Shown here: piece by piece, positions 9,712-18,620 of the stretch
Position numbering within the stretch: the first letter of the stretch is position 1
Layout of the letters: the number at the start of each line of letters is the position of its first letter
IMG/VR virus record: IMGVR_UViG_3300013104_000070
Span: 1 to 25,700 of that record
Reading direction: 5' to 3' (one strand)
DNA from: a virus
Length of the DNA: 25,700 bases
The notes under the pieces: model-generated
Told to the model about the DNA's origin: nothing
Database searches by the model: none
Seen by the model: only the letters and a program-made list of their open reading frames with translations
Translations under genes and position numbers: made by a program

Positions 9712-10443
9712 TTAGGCGTGGGCTTGGGCGAACGCGACGATCTGCGCCGTGTCGTAGTTGCCGACTGTGGCGAATGCGTGGCCGCCTGAGACTTGCGTGT
9801 AGCTCGCGGTTGGGCCGATGGCGTTCTTCAGTGCGGTCGTCTTCGCGGGCGGGCACACGGTGTCGCTTGACCCGCCCCAGCACATCCACGGCAGACCCGC
9901 GAACTTGGATGCCGCGTTTACGGTCGGGTTGTAGGTTGCACCTTGGGCGGCGTCCGTGTAGCTGCCGCCGTACGCCGAGTTGATCGACGCCGCGTAGCTG
10001 CTGTTGTTGTGGATGTCGTTCAGGTCCGCGACGCCCATGGACGAGAGGACGAACGCTGCCTTGGCGCGGTTCTGGGCCGCCCAGTTCATCACCGCCAGGT
10101 GCCCCATCGACTGCCCCATCAGCCCCACCCGGGTGGACGACGCGCCCACCCTTGATGCGAGGTACGCTGCGGCGGATGTCACCCGCGCGACCGCGGTGGC
10201 GTTGCCCCACTGGTTGCCGGCGTTGAAGCAGGAGATCACCGGGAACCCGGCCTCCGCGAGCGCCTGCACCAGGTTGAACATGTTGATGCGGGTGCTCGTG
10301 AGGTCACGGGGCTCCAGCGCGTCTTCCCCGTACCCGTGGCAGTAGACGATGCCGGTAGCGCCCGGGCGGACGAATTTGGGGACGATCAGGATCGACGGTT
10401 CGTTGTTGAGGGCCGTGGCCGAGTACTCGGTGTAGACGCTCAT
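9712..10443 (-). CDS. Tail-associated serine esterase (alpha/beta hydrolase)
   Basis: 243 aa. Alpha/beta-hydrolase features are complete: oxyanion loop HGYG (36-39), nucleophile S112 in GQSMG, acid D194 (GSSDTV), base H222 (SGGHAF). Central strands GIVYCHG and FVLSSMG frame the fold. No signal peptide. It is encoded among tail genes, with its start overlapping the collagen-like fibre stop as TGATG, so it is likely a virion-borne depolymerase/deacetylase acting on cell-envelope esters. It is less likely a LysB-type mycolate esterase, which would normally sit with lysis genes; the substrate cannot be read from sequence. Confidence 0.8.
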   Translation of the reverse strand: MSVYTEYSATALNNEPSILIVPKFVRPGATGIVYCHGYGEDALEPRDLTSTRINMFNLVQALAEAGFPVISCFNAGNQWGNATAVARVTSAAAYLASRVGASSTRVGLMGQSMGHLAVMNWAAQNRAKAAFVLSSMGVADLNDIHNNSSYAASINSAYGGSYTDAAQGATYNPTVNAASKFAGLPWMCWGGSSDTVCPPAKTTALKNAIGPTASYTQVSGGHAFATVGNYDTAQIVAFAQAHA

Positions 10444-11516
10444 CAGCAGGTGTACGCCGCGAGCGTCGCCGGGTAGAGCGTCCCGCCGGCGATCTTGTAC
10501 GCGACTGCCTCAGCGCCGATTGTCGCCTTCAGTGTCACCATTGAGCCCGCCGCGGCACCCGTGTACCGGAGGAACGCGGAGGCGATGGGGAACTGGGCGG
10601 TGTTCGGTGACGGCTGAGCGTGCACGTCGAGGACGATGGTTCCGCCCGGGTCTTGGATGTGCACGACGATGTCGCTGCTCGCGTAGACCATCTGCGTGTA
10701 CGCGAAGAACTCGATCCGCACCGGACGCTCGGGCATGCGGAACGAGATCGACAGGCCGGGGATGTCTACGAGCCCCGAGGTGCTTGTCGGGATGCTGAAG
10801 TCGCTGGTCATCTGCGCGTAGGCGAGCTCGTTACCCGCCGACTGGACAACGGACCATGCGGAACCATTCGAACGGTACGCTTCGGGGATGTCGCTGGCGT
10901 AGTAGATCGTCGCGGAAGGGACGCTGCTGGCCGCCGGGCGGGCCGCGTAGGTCCCGTACAGCGACGGCGGGCCACCGGGGAGCCCCTGGTCGCCTTTCGC
11001 TCCCTTCGGGATGCCGAAGGCGAACGTGCGGGCGGTGGGCGTGCCACCCAGCGTGACGGTCGGCTCCGCACCTTCCGCGAGGCCGGATGCTGTCGCCTCG
11101 GTGATCGTCCCCGCGGCACCTGCGTCTCCCTTGTCACCTTTCGGTATCCCGAACGCGAACGTCCGAGCGGCAGGAGTACCTCCGAGTGTGACGGTGGGCG
11201 TCGAGCCCGCTGCCAGTCCGTCTGCGGTCGCGCTCGTGATGGTGCCCGCCGGGCCCTGGTCGCCTTCGGGCCCGACGAGGGTGGCGAGCCACTCCTCCTC
11301 AGTGCCGGCGAACCCGGCCGCCACGGCGACCTCATAGGCGGAGGGGCCACGGCCGACCTCGCGGGTGTCGTCAAGGATCTGCTGTGCAGCGTCTCGTGCC
11401 TGCTCGGCGCCCAGCTGCGCGGCCTGCGCCGCCTCCCGGTCCTCCGTCGAGATCACTGTGACCACACCGGGCTGGGTGGCGGGCGAGTAGATGACCTGCA
11501 GTTCGCCGTCAGGCAT
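10443..11516 (-). CDS. Collagen-like tail fibre protein
   Basis: 357 aa, ribosome site AGGAG. The N-terminal helix (REAAQAAQLGAEQARDAAQQIL) is a probable trimeric coiled coil, then the phage-fibre motif GPSAYEVAVAAGFAGTEEEW. Three short Gly-X-Y stretches (GPEGDQGPAG, GDKGDAGAAG, GAKGDQGLPG) alternate with two near-identical ~40-residue repeats (TVTLGGTPAARTFAFGIPKG). The C-terminal ~150 residues form a beta-rich domain, probably the receptor-binding tip. Trimeric fibre at the tail end is the expected role. The DNA repeats inside it are possible recombination points. Confidence 0.85.
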   Translation of the reverse strand: MPDGELQVIYSPATQPGVVTVISTEDREAAQAAQLGAEQARDAAQQILDDTREVGRGPSAYEVAVAAGFAGTEEEWLATLVGPEGDQGPAGTITSATADGLAAGSTPTVTLGGTPAARTFAFGIPKGDKGDAGAAGTITEATASGLAEGAEPTVTLGGTPTARTFAFGIPKGAKGDQGLPGGPPSLYGTYAARPAASSVPSATIYYASDIPEAYRSNGSAWSVVQSAGNELAYAQMTSDFSIPTSTSGLVDIPGLSISFRMPERPVRIEFFAYTQMVYASSDIVVHIQDPGGTIVLDVHAQPSPNTAQFPIASAFLRYTGAAAGSMVTLKATIGAEAVAYKIAGGTLYPATLAAYTC

Positions 11517-11524
11517 GCGTTCTC

Positions 11525-12388
11525 CTAATGTGTCGTGATCCGCAGGGCGAATGACTGGCGGTCCTCGTTGATGGAGCGGAACTTGTTGTAGCCGCCGTGA
11601 TTCACGCCCAGCCCGCCGCCGTTATCTACGATTGCTTGCCCCATCGACTTCGGGAGCGTCACCCAACCGTTGCTCACGGGGACAGCGTTCGTGTTCGCCA
11701 CCGAAACGTTCCCCGATGGCTTACGCGCCGAGGTGTGAGTGATGAAGTTGGGCGCGCTGCCGAATATCTGGATCGCGGAAATGTAGACCTCGAACTTGTC
11801 AACCGTGCGACCCTTCAACGTGTCCGTGATCTTCGTCCCGTAGAACGCCGCACCCGTGTTGTTGTCGGATGCCCAGATCTCGTCCTGCCACCACCGCTGG
11901 TTGTAGGAGCCCGAGTCGATGGCGGTGAACGTGTCCACCCGCCTCATTGAATCCGACGAGGGCGGCGCGGAAGGGGCCACCGGGTCGGGCAGCTTCGTGG
12001 ACGGCACGCCCAACACAATGGGCATGTCGCCCCACGCGATCTTCACAACATCGCCCACCTGTGGCCCATACCAAGACAAGAACGGCAACGTAAAGGTGCC
12101 GACGACGGTGGAGACGGTGACAGTGAGTCCCGAGACGACGGTAACCGTCCCCGTGGTGGGGAGAAGCTTCGTCGGCCCCATGATGAACGGCTGCCCGTTC
12201 ACGAACCACACATGCACATCCGACGCGACTTCAGGCAACTGCCCGAGGAGCGCCGCTGGGAAGCGTCCGCCGCCCGCATCAACAAGAGCCTCACCGTTCT
12301 CTACGCCGACGAACTGCCCCACGAGCGTGGTCACCTTGGAAGCCTGAGCAAGCTTCTTCTTCAGGGCGAGGATCTGCGGATTATCCAC
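11525..12388 (-). CDS. Minor tail protein
   Basis: 287 aa from the GTG at 12386-12388, six nt after GAGG; the longer TTG start at 12400 lacks a ribosome site. Residues 20-80 (TLVGQFVGVENGEALVDAGGGRFPA...VHVWFVNGQPFIMG) look like an OB-fold barrel, common in phage hub/spike-associated proteins. A Pro/Ser linker (DPVAPSAPPSSDS) then leads to a beta-rich C-terminal domain with many Trp/Tyr/Asn, possibly carbohydrate-binding. It overlaps the preceding gene by 8 nt. Likely part of the tail tip. Confidence 0.75.
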   Translation of the reverse strand: MDNPQILALKKKLAQASKVTTLVGQFVGVENGEALVDAGGGRFPAALLGQLPEVASDVHVWFVNGQPFIMGPTKLLPTTGTVTVVSGLTVTVSTVVGTFTLPFLSWYGPQVGDVVKIAWGDMPIVLGVPSTKLPDPVAPSAPPSSDSMRRVDTFTAIDSGSYNQRWWQDEIWASDNNTGAAFYGTKITDTLKGRTVDKFEVYISAIQIFGSAPNFITHTSARKPSGNVSVANTNAVPVSNGWVTLPKSMGQAIVDNGGGLGVNHGGYNKFRSINEDRQSFALRITTH

Positions 12389-13499
12389 CAAGCACCTCAA
12401 GTTTCATAGGCATCCGACCCGACGAGGACCGACTGATGGACTTCACCCGACCGGTAATGGTGCGGTCGTACCGTTCCAGTTCCAGCACGTCCCCCAGCTC
12501 GAACAGCGGATTGAACAGAACATCGACAGGCACCTCCCGCGCACCCAAACGGGAAACGCGCGGCAACTCCCGGTCAACGTACGCCTGAGCCTGAATGCTG
12601 TTCGTCACATAGTCGGATGTGAGGAACGTCGTCGCGGTGCCATACGGCGACAATGTACCGTCATCGTTGCGCGTGCGAAGCGGCCCCGAGGTCACTTCCG
12701 ATGCGGCGAAAATCGCCGTCTTGTCATCGGTTTTCCCACGGAACGCGACCCGGTTGTACACGCCCTCCGAGGTCATCGACTGGCCCACGTTGAGGATCGT
12801 GCCATCCTCACCACGCACCAGCGTGGCGACCGGGCCGCCAGCGCTCTTAGGGCGCAGGGTGAGCGTGCCATCGGGCGTCAGGCAAGGTGTCGCATCCAGA
12901 ACCGCCGCGAGGTCATACACGGCCTGCAGGCGGTCCTCCTCGTACACCACCTTCCGGGTGATCGGACCATCCGGAATCGACTGAGTCATCTGCAACCCCG
13001 TCAGCCGCATCAGCTCCGCGTACACGGAATCAAGCGACGCCGGCACACCCGGCACATCGAAACGGTTCCGTTGCACGAGAAGGAAGCGGTCCTTGAACGA
13101 CAGCTCCACAACCGACCCAGCAACAACTTCATACCCGCGAAACAGTGCCGTCTCGTCACGCGCCGAGGGCACGTCGAAGATCGGGAAGATCCCCAACGGC
13201 ACCCGGTACGAAAAGGACGACCCAACCCCGACAATCGAGTAGATCGCCAACTCCGTGCCGAACGGAGAAAAAACGTCCCCGATCTCGCGCGGGGTCATCG
13301 ACTGCCCGTAATCGTCCTGCCACACCACCGTGACCGACCCAGACGTTTCGATGGCACCAGAAGCGTCATCGTTGATCTGCACGCCCGTGATCGGCACGTG
13401 CGACAACACCACCTCATTGTCGTACAGGACATCCATCTCAAAATGCGGAGTCTGAGACCCCGACAACACGGTCAGAATCTCCGCAGAACTGTCGCGCAT
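12381..13499 (-). CDS. Distal tail/hub protein (DUF5047-like)
   Basis: 372 aa starting directly after the TAG of the previous gene (no gap). The N-terminal domain (PHFEMDVLYDNEVVLSHVPI...SGSVTVVW) and later segments (YSYRVPLGIF-type strand, LSFKDRFLLVQRNRFDVP, AVYDLAAVLDATPCLTPDG, LFELGDVLELERYD) match the actinophage DUF5047/minor tail family, which resembles baseplate hub proteins. It follows the tape measure and first distal tail gene, the usual position for hub components that close the tail tube and hold fibres. Confidence 0.8.
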   Translation of the reverse strand: MRDSSAEILTVLSGSQTPHFEMDVLYDNEVVLSHVPITGVQINDDASGAIETSGSVTVVWQDDYGQSMTPREIGDVFSPFGTELAIYSIVGVGSSFSYRVPLGIFPIFDVPSARDETALFRGYEVVAGSVVELSFKDRFLLVQRNRFDVPGVPASLDSVYAELMRLTGLQMTQSIPDGPITRKVVYEEDRLQAVYDLAAVLDATPCLTPDGTLTLRPKSAGGPVATLVRGEDGTILNVGQSMTSEGVYNRVAFRGKTDDKTAIFAASEVTSGPLRTRNDDGTLSPYGTATTFLTSDYVTNSIQAQAYVDRELPRVSRLGAREVPVDVLFNPLFELGDVLELERYDRTITGRVKSISRSSSGRMPMKLEVLGG

Positions 13500-14900
13500 C
13501 TAGCCCGCCAATCCGGCCAGAGACCAGTCCGTGTCCTGCTCGAAGTACGACGCGTAATGCGCATCGCGCTCGGCGTACGTGGCGAACGCCGCATCGAGAT
13601 CGGCGTACGTCAACAACGGCACAATCAGGCCCGGTGCGGGCGGGGCAACCTGCGTGCCCTGCATCTGCCACCGGATCGTCTCGCCGCCCTGGAAACGATC
13701 GAAACCCATCTGATGCGGTTCCTCAACAACAGCAAACAGGGTCGGCGGCAAGTCCATGCCTGCGGTTCGGATGCACAGGATCGGCGTCTGCGGCTCATCC
13801 GGTGTCCCGAACATCGAATCGAGCTTCGCCGCATCCTCAAGAGTCAGCGTCGCACCGTCGAGGTTCACGCCCTGCAAGCCTCGTCGCTGGGAGCCGATCC
13901 ACACGGCCTCACCGCGACCCTCGGGGTAGAAAATCTCCCCAGGGGTCGGCTTCACAAGGTCTGCGGCAGCGCCCTGAACGAACCGGTAGGCCACGTTCCG
14001 CTTTGGATCGAGCGGCTGATGAATGCAGCTACCCTCGAAGTCGAGCGTGGCTGTCGCCGAGTCGGTATACCCGAGCGATAGGCCCGAACCGTCGAACTGC
14101 TCCGCCCGGTACGTGGACGGAACACCCTTCGGCGCTTCCGTGTCCAGAACCCCGAATCCGCCAACCGCATAACGGTCGATTGCCCCGCGTACGCGGAACC
14201 GCTTGTTGCCGACAGTCCGCTCAACCGTGATGGTCTCCGCGAACGGATGCAACGAAGCGAACAGCACCGACATGCGCGGAACCGGCGACCAATCGGGCAG
14301 CGGTGTCACGGTCGGTGCTGTGCTCACCAGGAACGTCGACGCCGAAGCGAACGCGGTTCCAAGCCACAAACTCTGCGGGTAAGACCCATCAAAGTACGGC
14401 GGCACCGACAGCGAGTTGGACACGATGACCCGCGACGTTTTGAGCTTGTCACCCACCTGCCACGGCGTGCCCTTATCCAACGACGTCGCACCACTGACCC
14501 ACGCCTGAGCAGCCCCAGCCGGGACCGTCAGGCCGCCAACACCAAGACGCGCGACCGCACCAGCATCAACCGACACATCCACGCCATACGCAGACTGCAA
14601 GATGTTATTCGACGCATCCACGAAAACGATCAGCGGCGTGAACACCTGCGCCCGCGACGGGATGACTTCGAGCGCGGCAGAGAACCGGTCACCCGGCGTC
14701 ACCGGCTGCGTGTACCGAACATGCCCGTCAGAGCCGCCCGTGACCGTCGACCAGCCCAGTTCAAGGAACGCGTCCGTCGACCCCGCGAACCCGCTACTAA
14801 AGCGGGTCCACGTCGTCGTCGCACCATTCCCCGAACTCGACCAGCCATCACCATTCAGCTTCGGCTGCGGATTCGTCGCAAGGTTAGTGAGGGTCGCCAT
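13500..14900 (-). CDS. Distal tail protein with N-terminal carbohydrate-binding-like domain
   Basis: 466 aa, beginning immediately after the tape measure TAG. The N-terminal ~170 residues open with NLATNPQPKLNGDGW and continue as a jelly-roll-like beta domain (aromatic, Gly and Ser rich), a layout seen in CBM-type domains added to phage tail proteins. The short YFDGSYPQSLWLGTAF linker is a common join in such proteins. The remainder (MSVLFASLHPF..., ERTVGNKRFRVRGAIDRY) resembles distal tail proteins. Directly downstream of the tape measure, as expected for Dit-like proteins. Confidence 0.8.
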   Translation of the reverse strand: MATLTNLATNPQPKLNGDGWSSSGNGATTTWTRFSSGFAGSTDAFLELGWSTVTGGSDGHVRYTQPVTPGDRFSAALEVIPSRAQVFTPLIVFVDASNNILQSAYGVDVSVDAGAVARLGVGGLTVPAGAAQAWVSGATSLDKGTPWQVGDKLKTSRVIVSNSLSVPPYFDGSYPQSLWLGTAFASASTFLVSTAPTVTPLPDWSPVPRMSVLFASLHPFAETITVERTVGNKRFRVRGAIDRYAVGGFGVLDTEAPKGVPSTYRAEQFDGSGLSLGYTDSATATLDFEGSCIHQPLDPKRNVAYRFVQGAAADLVKPTPGEIFYPEGRGEAVWIGSQRRGLQGVNLDGATLTLEDAAKLDSMFGTPDEPQTPILCIRTAGMDLPPTLFAVVEEPHQMGFDRFQGGETIRWQMQGTQVAPPAPGLIVPLLTYADLDAAFATYAERDAHYASYFEQDTDWSLAGLAG

Positions 14901-17231
14901 CTACGCCACCCCATTCCCAAGAGACAAATACTGTTCGCGGCCGTTTTGGCGAATGCGAACATCAATGAGGTCAGACAAGGCAACCCCCGTCTTGTTGACA
15001 ATCTGAACCAGCGGACTCGACGCGGAACTAGACCCGCCGACCGTCGCGTTGATCTGTGCCGATGCACTCGGAATAGTCACCTTCGACGCGAGGTCCACGA
15101 CGGGCAGGTTGCCGTTCAGGCCCGCGCCGAACTGGTCGCCAATCGCCGCTCCAGATTTCAGCAGTCCCGTCCAACCGGAACCCGAAAAGTAACCGCGCTT
15201 GGCGGGCGAATGCGGGAAAAAGCCGCCCACGAAATCCATGACCCCGCCGATGGCGTCACCGACGTTGCCGAGCATGCCCTTAATGCCGTCGATGAAGCCC
15301 TGGATCAAGTCAGACCCGGCATTGACGAGGAAAGACCCCATATCGCCAAGCGCCGTGAGGATCTTGCCAGGCAACCCCTCGACAAAGCCGACAACCGTTC
15401 CGATGCCGTCACTGAACGCAGTGGAAGCGTTCGACCACAGGTCCGAGAAGAACCCGCCGACAGTGCCGACGAGTCCACTCACGGCGTTCGCGACGTTGGT
15501 GCCGAAATCGCGGAACATGCCGAACGTGTTGCTGAAAAAGTCAGCGAACATTCCCATTGTGCGATCCCACGCAGCCTTCAGCTGCGCGCCGGCCTTGCCT
15601 GATCCGGTCACTAGATTCACGAACCAAGTGATGACCTTCGCCACCCACCCGATCACCGCGGAAAGCACAGTGATGACAAACCCCAGCACCGGCACGAGCA
15701 GGCTGATGATGATCGACGCCAACCCGATGATCGGGGTCAGGATCGCGACGAACAGCTGAATGAGCGGCGGCAGGATCGCCCCGATGAGCTGAGCCAGCGG
15801 CGCAATCAGCGCCAGGATCGGCGAAAGCAACGGCAGGACAGCCGCGAACAGTTGCAGGAACACGCCCTGCAGCTGCACGATTAGCGGCAGGATCGCCGCG
15901 ATGACGGTCCCGAGCAGCGGGCCAAGCATTCCGACGAGCTGCACAATTACCGGCAGCAGCGCCGAGATGAGGCCGCCTATCAGGCCGACGAGTAGCCCCG
16001 CCATCGTTGTGATATTCGGCATGACTGCCGTGAGCGCCTGACCAAGTGCGCCCGCAAGTGTTGCGGCCAGTTCACCGAATACCCCCACGATCTGAGGCAG
16101 CAGTGGCCCGATTGCCTTCAGTATTAGCGACAGTGGCGAGAACGCCTGCCACAGTTCAACGAGTTGAGGAATCAGGGCCCCGAAGACCGGTGCCAGCTGA
16201 TCGAACAACGGCCCTATCGACGCGAAAACCGGCTTGAACATGTCACCAAATGACTTGATCAGCGGCGATACCGTGTCGAACACCGTCCGCAACGTGGCAC
16301 CGAAATCGATCAGCGGGTTGGTCCACCCGCCAAGGTCGACGTCAGCGCCAGCACCAGTGAACGAACCAACAATCAAGTCGATCGCCGGGCCGATGTTGCT
16401 GAACGCTGGGAGGACAGACCTGTTCAGGAACCCGACAACTGCCACCATGATGGGCAACAGCAGCTGCCCGAATGACGTGGACAGGTTCTCGAGCTGAGCC
16501 GCCAAGATGCGCTGCTGGTTCGCAAGTCCACCCGACGTGCGCGCAAAATCGCCCTGCTGGGTGGATGTCTGCGCCAGAATCTCGGCCTGAGCGGCCAATA
16601 CCTTCTGCTGCTGGGTGAGCGCACCCGTCCCCGAGTAAATGCCAAGTTCCGTTGCGCGAGCCTTCAGTGCCGCGTCATCGAGCAGCACGCCGTACTGACG
16701 CAACGGCTCAGACTCGCCACGCAAACCAGCGCCAAGCGCCTCAATGGCCTGCTCCGGGGTCGTGTTATTGAAAGATGCCAAGTCGCCCGCGAGGGTCACA
16801 AAGTCCGTCGAGAACCCGGCGAGATCCTGCCCAGACAGCCCGGCAGCCTTACCGAAGATGCCGAATGTCTTAGCGGCATCCAGCGTCATGTTCTTCGACT
16901 GGCCCAAGGACGTTGCCGCGTTTGCGGCGAACGCCTGAATCGTCTTGTCCGCATCACCGAAGACAGCCGTGATAGCGGTAGCGGCTTCGTTCAGGTCCGA
17001 CGCGTTAGTGATCGAATCCTTGATGATCGACCCGATACCAACGGCAGCGAAAGCCGCGGCGAGGGGGGCGGCCAGTTTCCCGACCGACCCCAGCACGCCA
17101 CTCTTGATGCCGTCGCCGGCGGCTCGCCCAGCTTCCGGACCTGCACTCGCGAACTGCTTATTGAGAGACTTGCCGAGCTTGCTCCCGTCTGGAAGCACCT
17201 CGACATAGGCCTGGTAGAACGCATTTGCCAC
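14901..17231 (-). CDS. Tail tape measure protein
   Basis: 776 aa from the GTG at 17229-17231 with GGAGG six nt upstream. The N-terminus (ANAFYQAYVEVLPDGSKLGKSLNKQF) is the standard actinophage TMP opening. Ala/Gly-rich helices lead to a long hydrophobic region (about residues 370-545) with regular PLL/LLP spacing and several membrane-length helices. The last ~130 residues contain Gly/Asp-rich turns (GFIDGIKGMLG, SPAKRGYFSG). At about 1.5 A per residue it predicts a tail near 115 nm. There is no obvious lytic transglycosylase or peptidase motif. Confidence 0.95.
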   Translation of the reverse strand: MANAFYQAYVEVLPDGSKLGKSLNKQFASAGPEAGRAAGDGIKSGVLGSVGKLAAPLAAAFAAVGIGSIIKDSITNASDLNEAATAITAVFGDADKTIQAFAANAATSLGQSKNMTLDAAKTFGIFGKAAGLSGQDLAGFSTDFVTLAGDLASFNNTTPEQAIEALGAGLRGESEPLRQYGVLLDDAALKARATELGIYSGTGALTQQQKVLAAQAEILAQTSTQQGDFARTSGGLANQQRILAAQLENLSTSFGQLLLPIMVAVVGFLNRSVLPAFSNIGPAIDLIVGSFTGAGADVDLGGWTNPLIDFGATLRTVFDTVSPLIKSFGDMFKPVFASIGPLFDQLAPVFGALIPQLVELWQAFSPLSLILKAIGPLLPQIVGVFGELAATLAGALGQALTAVMPNITTMAGLLVGLIGGLISALLPVIVQLVGMLGPLLGTVIAAILPLIVQLQGVFLQLFAAVLPLLSPILALIAPLAQLIGAILPPLIQLFVAILTPIIGLASIIISLLVPVLGFVITVLSAVIGWVAKVITWFVNLVTGSGKAGAQLKAAWDRTMGMFADFFSNTFGMFRDFGTNVANAVSGLVGTVGGFFSDLWSNASTAFSDGIGTVVGFVEGLPGKILTALGDMGSFLVNAGSDLIQGFIDGIKGMLGNVGDAIGGVMDFVGGFFPHSPAKRGYFSGSGWTGLLKSGAAIGDQFGAGLNGNLPVVDLASKVTIPSASAQINATVGGSSSASSPLVQIVNKTGVALSDLIDVRIRQNGREQYLSLGNGVA

Positions 17232-17271
17232 TGGTGCCTCCCGGGCCGTAAAAGACCACCGGGAGAAGTGG

Positions 17272-17915
17272 TTACTGCTTTGCGATACGAGGGCGACTCA
17301 GAAGCGCCCTCAACTGTTCCGGCGTGTGCCGTGCGGACTTCTTGCCGCCGATGCGCGTCTTCGACTTATCGAACGGACGCGGGTACGGTTTCGGCTTCCG
17401 CCTAGATGCCTTCGCCTGCTGCAAATCGAACAGGTCAACGAGCGCCAACCACTCACGCGAAACCGGAAACTCCCAGCCCGCGACGGCCGCCTGCAATCGC
17501 GACGACGGATCGCGCAGAAGCGCGTCGACCAGATCCACAAGCTCGGCCATCGGCAGCGCTGGGGAACCAGCCCACCACGGCGAAACGCCGTAGGTGCTGC
17601 GAAGGTCTGCGGTTAGCTCGCGTCGGTGTTCTCGGAGGATTCCGGCGAGCTTGACGATTCCCCCGGTTCAACCCCCGCCCACTTGCGGAACAACTTTCCG
17701 AGGTCAGCGATCCCGAGAGACTTGATGCCGTCCTGAGTGCGCTTGTCCGAGCGAGAGAAGAGAATCTTTCGTGCCGCCTGCAGCTGCGCGCCAGTGTCGC
17801 CACTCATGGCCTCAGCCACAGCGTCAACGTCACCGAACGAAAGCCCGGGAAGAGTGTAGGGTTTGCCGTCGATCTCGAACGAGTACGGCTGTGCAGAAGT
17901 GAATGAATCGACCAT
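17272..17915 (-). CDS. Tail assembly chaperone G-T fusion (-1 frameshift)
   Basis: The G frame (17915-17613) and an overlapping -1 frame share the G-GGG-GAA heptamer at 17664-17658. The -1 frame is open from a TGA at 17670-17668 to 17272 and encodes a sensible continuation, GILREHRRELTADLRSTYG, then VSPWWAGSPALPMAELVDL, already conserved-looking before its first ATG (17550). Slippage would fuse 86 residues of G to 128 of T, a 214-aa product. G and G-T together guide tail tube assembly around the tape measure. The T tail is basic (KPKPYPRPFDKSKTRIGG). Confidence 0.85.
17613..17915 (-). CDS. Tail assembly chaperone G (unshifted product)
   Basis: 100 aa from ATG 17913-17915 with ribosome site GGAAGG. 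The compact domain TSAQPYSFEIDGKPYTLPGLSFGDVDAVAEAM has the strand-strand-helix start typical of siphophage G proteins. Helices follow (AQLQAARKILFSR, IADLGKLFRKWAG), then a short acidic, Ser-rich tail (SSSSPESSENTDAS) present only in the unshifted form. It lies between the major tail protein and the tape measure, the conserved position for this gene pair. Confidence 0.85.
   Translation of the reverse strand: MVDSFTSAQPYSFEIDGKPYTLPGLSFGDVDAVAEAMSGDTGAQLQAARKILFSRSDKRTQDGIKSLGIADLGKLFRKWAGVEPGESSSSPESSENTDAS
17658..17664 (-). promoter_or_regulatory. Slippery heptamer for -1 frameshift
   Basis: Minus strand G-GGG-GAA in the G reading frame (codons CCG GGG GAA). A -1 slip re-pairs GGG perfectly and brings the ribosome into the T frame, which is open only from six nt upstream of the heptamer. 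Slips at the corresponding place are conserved in siphophage G/T genes. Confidence 0.7.
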
Positions 17916-17950
17916 GATTGGCCTTCCTGTAGGAGTCAAGGGAGAGGGAG

Positions 17951-17986
17951 AAAAGGGGGCAGCAGGTCTCCCGCCCTACTGCCCCC
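17951..17986 (-). terminator. Strong terminator after the major tail gene
   Basis: Minus strand: GGGGGCAG (17986-17979) pairs with CTGCCCCC (17962-17955), with an inner AGG/CCT pairing, followed by TTTTCT. It lies 11 nt past the stop of the major tail protein and before the chaperone gene. It would keep tail-tube mRNA abundant while lowering transcription of the assembly genes behind it. Confidence 0.85.
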
Positions 17987-17997
17987 AGCTTGTGGGG

Positions 17998-18543
17998 TTA
18001 CGCCGCCGTATCCAGCGAGGCGTACCACTTCACCGCGACGCCACCAATCGAGGCGTTGTCGTAGGCGGTGATGGTGATTTCGTAACCAATCGGTGCGCCC
18101 GCCTGGTACACCTGATCGCCGACCTCAGTCACCTGACCGTCAGGGATGTAAGTGCGGATAACCTCGTCACCATCGAGCACGTCGATGATGTACGAGCGGT
18201 GCGGACGCTCACGGGCCGGGTCGATGACGATGGAGCCGTCAGCGCCGACCGCGGCACCGTAGTACTCCGCGAGGGTGTCGGCATTCGTCTGAATCAGGGT
18301 CAGCGCGAACGTCGTCTCACCCTCAGTGACCGTCGAGCGCACAACCGCGGACTTCTGCCACGCCTTCAGCTTCTCGATGGTCTGAGAGTTCGTCTCAGTG
18401 ACGCCATCCTCGGACACGTAGCCGAGATCGTTGAACCCGGTGGGCAGTGCAGTGACCGCATCAGTCGGTGCCGTCGCCGTGGTCAAACCCGAGGCAACGA
18501 CGCCATCGACAGCAACCCGAACTTCGGTGTTGTCTTTCGCCAT
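17998..18543 (-). CDS. Major tail (tube) protein
   Basis: 181 aa, ribosome site AAGGAG. The sequence AKDNTEVRVAVDGVV...PTGFNDLGYVSEDGVTETNSQTIEKLKAWQ is typical of actinophage tail tube proteins: a beta-sandwich with the DLGYVSEDGV motif. Strands follow (FALTLIQTNADTLAEYYG, RSYIIDVLDGDEVIRTYIP, YEITITAYDN). It has no C-terminal Ig-like decoration domain. A strong terminator follows directly, consistent with high expression. Multimers form the tail tube around the tape measure. Confidence 0.93.
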   Translation of the reverse strand: MAKDNTEVRVAVDGVVASGLTTATAPTDAVTALPTGFNDLGYVSEDGVTETNSQTIEKLKAWQKSAVVRSTVTEGETTFALTLIQTNADTLAEYYGAAVGADGSIVIDPARERPHRSYIIDVLDGDEVIRTYIPDGQVTEVGDQVYQAGAPIGYEITITAYDNASIGGVAVKWYASLDTAA

Positions 18544-18620
18544 TTCTGTTCTCCTTGATTGATAGATGAGGGCAGAGAGCGCCTCGGAATACCTGCCGGG
18601 AGAAACAGGGGAATGTGGGT

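Noticed and set aside
13071-14081. 336-codon plus-strand ORF opposite minor tail genes
   Set aside because: Shadow frame with Arg/His-rich composition and no ribosome site.
14247-15602. 451-codon plus-strand ORF opposite tape measure and distal tail genes
   Set aside because: Arg/His-rich shadow frame of high-GC coding DNA; the minus-strand genes have recognised products and contiguous junctions.
14901-17231. Cell-wall hydrolase domain inside the tape measure
   Set aside because: No transglycosylase, NlpC/P60 or peptidase M23 motif visible; the Gly/Asp-rich C-terminal segment is typical of tape measures without an enzyme.
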